From contig JABJMI010000577.1 of NCBI GenBank assembly GCA_018659505.1, positions 1 through 6,356 on the forward strand: 6,356 bases of DNA. Direction: 5' to 3'. Source of the stretch: Planctomicrobium sp. GTDB taxonomy: Bacteria > Planctomycetota > Planctomycetia > Planctomycetales > Planctomycetaceae. The notes under the pieces were generated by a model. The model did no database searches and had not been told where the DNA came from. It was given only the letters and a program-made list of their open reading frames with translations. Below are positions 4,844 to 6,356 of the stretch, in pieces. How positions within the stretch are numbered: the first letter of the stretch is position 1; every line of letters begins with the position of its first letter. The position numbers and the translations under genes are program-made.

Positions 4844-6274
4844 ATGAAAATTTTTCGTTCAATACTGCTTGTTTTGTTCTGGCTTGGAATTATCACTCAC
4901 CAGGTGATTGCAGATCAGGCTCCGCATCAAGGGGCTTTCGTTGAAGGTTACTTTCATCGACTCAGCTATCTTCCCGGAGAGGTCGCTGAGCTGCATCTCT
5001 CTTCGAGTGCTCAAGCAGTTTCAATTGTTGTTGAGCGAATCGGAGCAAAGAATGACGTTGTCTATCAACAAGCAAGCATTTCTTCGACAGTTCAAAAGAT
5101 TCCGGACAGAGCGTCTTCGGATGGGTGTAAGTGGGCGGTGGGGCACAAATTTCCCATCGGGGAACAATGGAAGTCTGGCTATTATCAGGCAACATTGACA
5201 ACACTGGGAGACGAACAGAAGAAGCCGAGTACGTCCAAGCTATTCTTCGTCGTGCGGTCAGCGACTCCCGGTCAGCAAACAAAGATTTTGCTTCAGCTTT
5301 CTGCGAACACATACAATGCCTACACCAACTGGGGTGGACATAGCCTTTACTCTTACCATGATCGCGATGGCGTTCAAGGACATCGTGTTTCATTTGACCG
5401 ACCGCTGAGTTCGCAGTTTTTTAACTGGGAAGTCCACTTTGTGAAATGGGCTGAGTTGAATGGTTATCGACTCGACTATGCAGTCAATAGCGACCTTGAA
5501 TTTCATCCTGAAATCCTCGATCACTACAATTTGGTGTTGAGCATCGGACACGATGAATACTGGTCCACTCCGATGAGAGACAACCTTGAAGCTTATATTG
5601 CCAAGGGTGGCAATGTTGCTTTCTTTAGCGGAAACACCTGCTGCTGGCAGGTCCGCAGCGAAGACAAAGGTCGCGCGCTGACTTGTTGGAAACAAGGCTA
5701 CGTTTTCGATCCGATGTTTCGAACGACTGACCATAAATTGCTGAGCACTGCATGGGGGCACCATCTTGTTCAACGACCGGAAAACGAATTGACCGGCGTC
5801 GGTTTTCTGTGGGGAGGCTACCACAAAAGTCATGGACAATTTATGGATGGTTCAGGAGCGTATACAGTCCACCGCCCTGAACATTGGGTCTTTGCTCAAA
5901 CGAACCTGAAGAGAGACAACCAATTCGGCAGCAAGGATACAATTGTTGGATATGAATGTGATGGCTGCGAAATGAGTTGGAAGGACGGACTTCCGTTTCC
6001 AACACACAAAGATGGCACTCCCGAAGGCTTTACGATTTTGGGAACATGCCCTGCACGTTGGGCGCCGGGAGATAGTTACTGGTACGACAGGTTCCCGAAA
6101 GACCGCATCGGTGCTGCGGTCATGGGGCTCTACACGAAAGGTGGAACTGTCTTTACCGCCGGTTCAACGGATTGGGCACATGGTTTACGGGGAAACGATC
6201 CCAGTGTGACTCAAATCACGAAGAACATTTTAGATCGTCTCTCAATGTCTCGTGGTCAAGCTGCTGAAGAGTAA
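4844..6274 (+). CDS. Exported protein with N,N-dimethylformamidase beta-subunit-like C-terminal domain
   Basis: The 476-residue protein begins with a signal peptide: MKIFRS, a hydrophobic core, and a likely cleavage after V-I-A23, so it probably acts outside the cytoplasm. Residues about 24-140 form a beta-rich N-terminal domain opening with FVEGYFHRLSYLPGE. From about 145 on it matches the DMFase large-subunit C-terminal domain: QLSANTYNAYTNWGGHSLY (151-169), SIGHDEYWS (233-241), FFSGNTCCWQ (260-269), VGYECDGCEM (368-377) and GGTVFTAGSTDWAHGL (433-448). True DMFase hydrolyses N,N-dimethylformamide at a mononuclear iron held by two Tyr and one Glu. Tyr in the YNAYTNWGG block and E238/Y239 in HDEYWS are candidates for that site, though I cannot align them. 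Homologues are widespread and mostly untested, so amide hydrolysis is not shown. Unusual are the signal peptide and several Cys (265-266, 281, 372, 375, 402). A partial gene begins eight bases later, suggesting an operon. Confidence 0.85.
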   Translation: MKIFRSILLVLFWLGIITHQVIADQAPHQGAFVEGYFHRLSYLPGEVAELHLSSSAQAVSIVVERIGAKNDVVYQQASISSTVQKIPDRASSDGCKWAVGHKFPIGEQWKSGYYQATLTTLGDEQKKPSTSKLFFVVRSATPGQQTKILLQLSANTYNAYTNWGGHSLYSYHDRDGVQGHRVSFDRPLSSQFFNWEVHFVKWAELNGYRLDYAVNSDLEFHPEILDHYNLVLSIGHDEYWSTPMRDNLEAYIAKGGNVAFFSGNTCCWQVRSEDKGRALTCWKQGYVFDPMFRTTDHKLLSTAWGHHLVQRPENELTGVGFLWGGYHKSHGQFMDGSGAYTVHRPEHWVFAQTNLKRDNQFGSKDTIVGYECDGCEMSWKDGLPFPTHKDGTPEGFTILGTCPARWAPGDSYWYDRFPKDRIGAAVMGLYTKGGTVFTAGSTDWAHGLRGNDPSVTQITKNILDRLSMSRGQAAEE

Positions 6275-6282
6275 ATCATAAC

Positions 6283-6356
6283 ATGACGATACAAAATCAA
6301 TTATCAGCCCCATACTATGCAGTCATTTTCTCCTCAATACTTAAGCAGGAAGAAGA
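6283..6356 (+). CDS. Start of an antibiotic biosynthesis monooxygenase (ABM) domain-like protein (3' end outside window)
   Basis: Only 24 codons are visible, beginning at ATG 6283 and running off the right edge with no stop. They contain APYYAVIFSSILKQEE, which closely resembles the opening strand of small ABM-domain (dimeric alpha-beta barrel) proteins that typically start with PYYAVIF(T/S)S. These are cytoplasmic proteins of about 100 residues, some acting as cofactor-free monooxygenases or haem-degrading enzymes, many uncharacterised. The ATG follows the DMFase-like gene's stop by eight bases, with only a weak AAGAG (6267-6271) upstream, as expected for a translationally coupled operon member. 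The assignment rests on a single motif. Confidence 0.55.
   Translation, partial: MTIQNQLSAPYYAVIFSSILKQEE

Noticed and set aside
4962..5839. Long antisense frames inside the DMFase-like gene (4962-5393 and 5390-5839, minus)
   Set aside because: They are shadows of a frame with clear family motifs. Their translations show no domain or plausible start signal.

Overview
The window looks like bacterial chromosome from a planctomycete, probably a moderate-GC member of the Planctomycetales. This rests on family resemblance recalled from memory: the C-terminal signature of the truncated secretion adaptor at the left edge (RPG, CG, IGYVWF), the form of the VOC protein, and an exported DMFase-like protein. 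No rRNA or other taxonomic marker is present, so the assignment is an inference.

Layout. Positions 2-367 (+) are the C-terminal end of an HlyD/membrane-fusion-type adaptor. Positions 410-892 (-) hold a small gene converging on it, with a strong ribosome binding site, coding for a probable standalone HNH/His-Me-finger nuclease domain. Positions 893-1554 carry no gene I can support but are rich in repeats: a REP/REPIN-like inverted pair (1052-1111), a second unrelated inverted pair of GC-rich palindromes (1170-1203 and 1295-1329), and one copy of a 38-bp repeat (1337-1374) whose other copy is at 3165-3202. Positions 1555-2898 (+) are a complete UDP-glucose 6-dehydrogenase.

The right half is all on the + strand. 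It has a VOC/glyoxalase-fold protein (3287-3661), a 300-residue protein of unknown function with a possible His2Cys2 metal site (3801-4703), and a secreted protein with an N,N-dimethylformamidase beta-subunit-like C-terminal domain (4844-6274). Eight bases further on, a partial gene starts at 6283 that looks like an antibiotic biosynthesis monooxygenase (ABM) domain protein and runs off the window.

Functional links are weak. The only convincing operon is the DMFase-like gene with the ABM-like gene. The dehydrogenase stands alone, without polysaccharide genes beside it. The VOC and unknown genes are separated by 139 bp with a stem-loop and a possible promoter, so they may be separate units. 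The most unusual content is the nuclease gene next to the repeat-packed spacer, and the 38-bp repeat whose stem is kept by a compensatory change.
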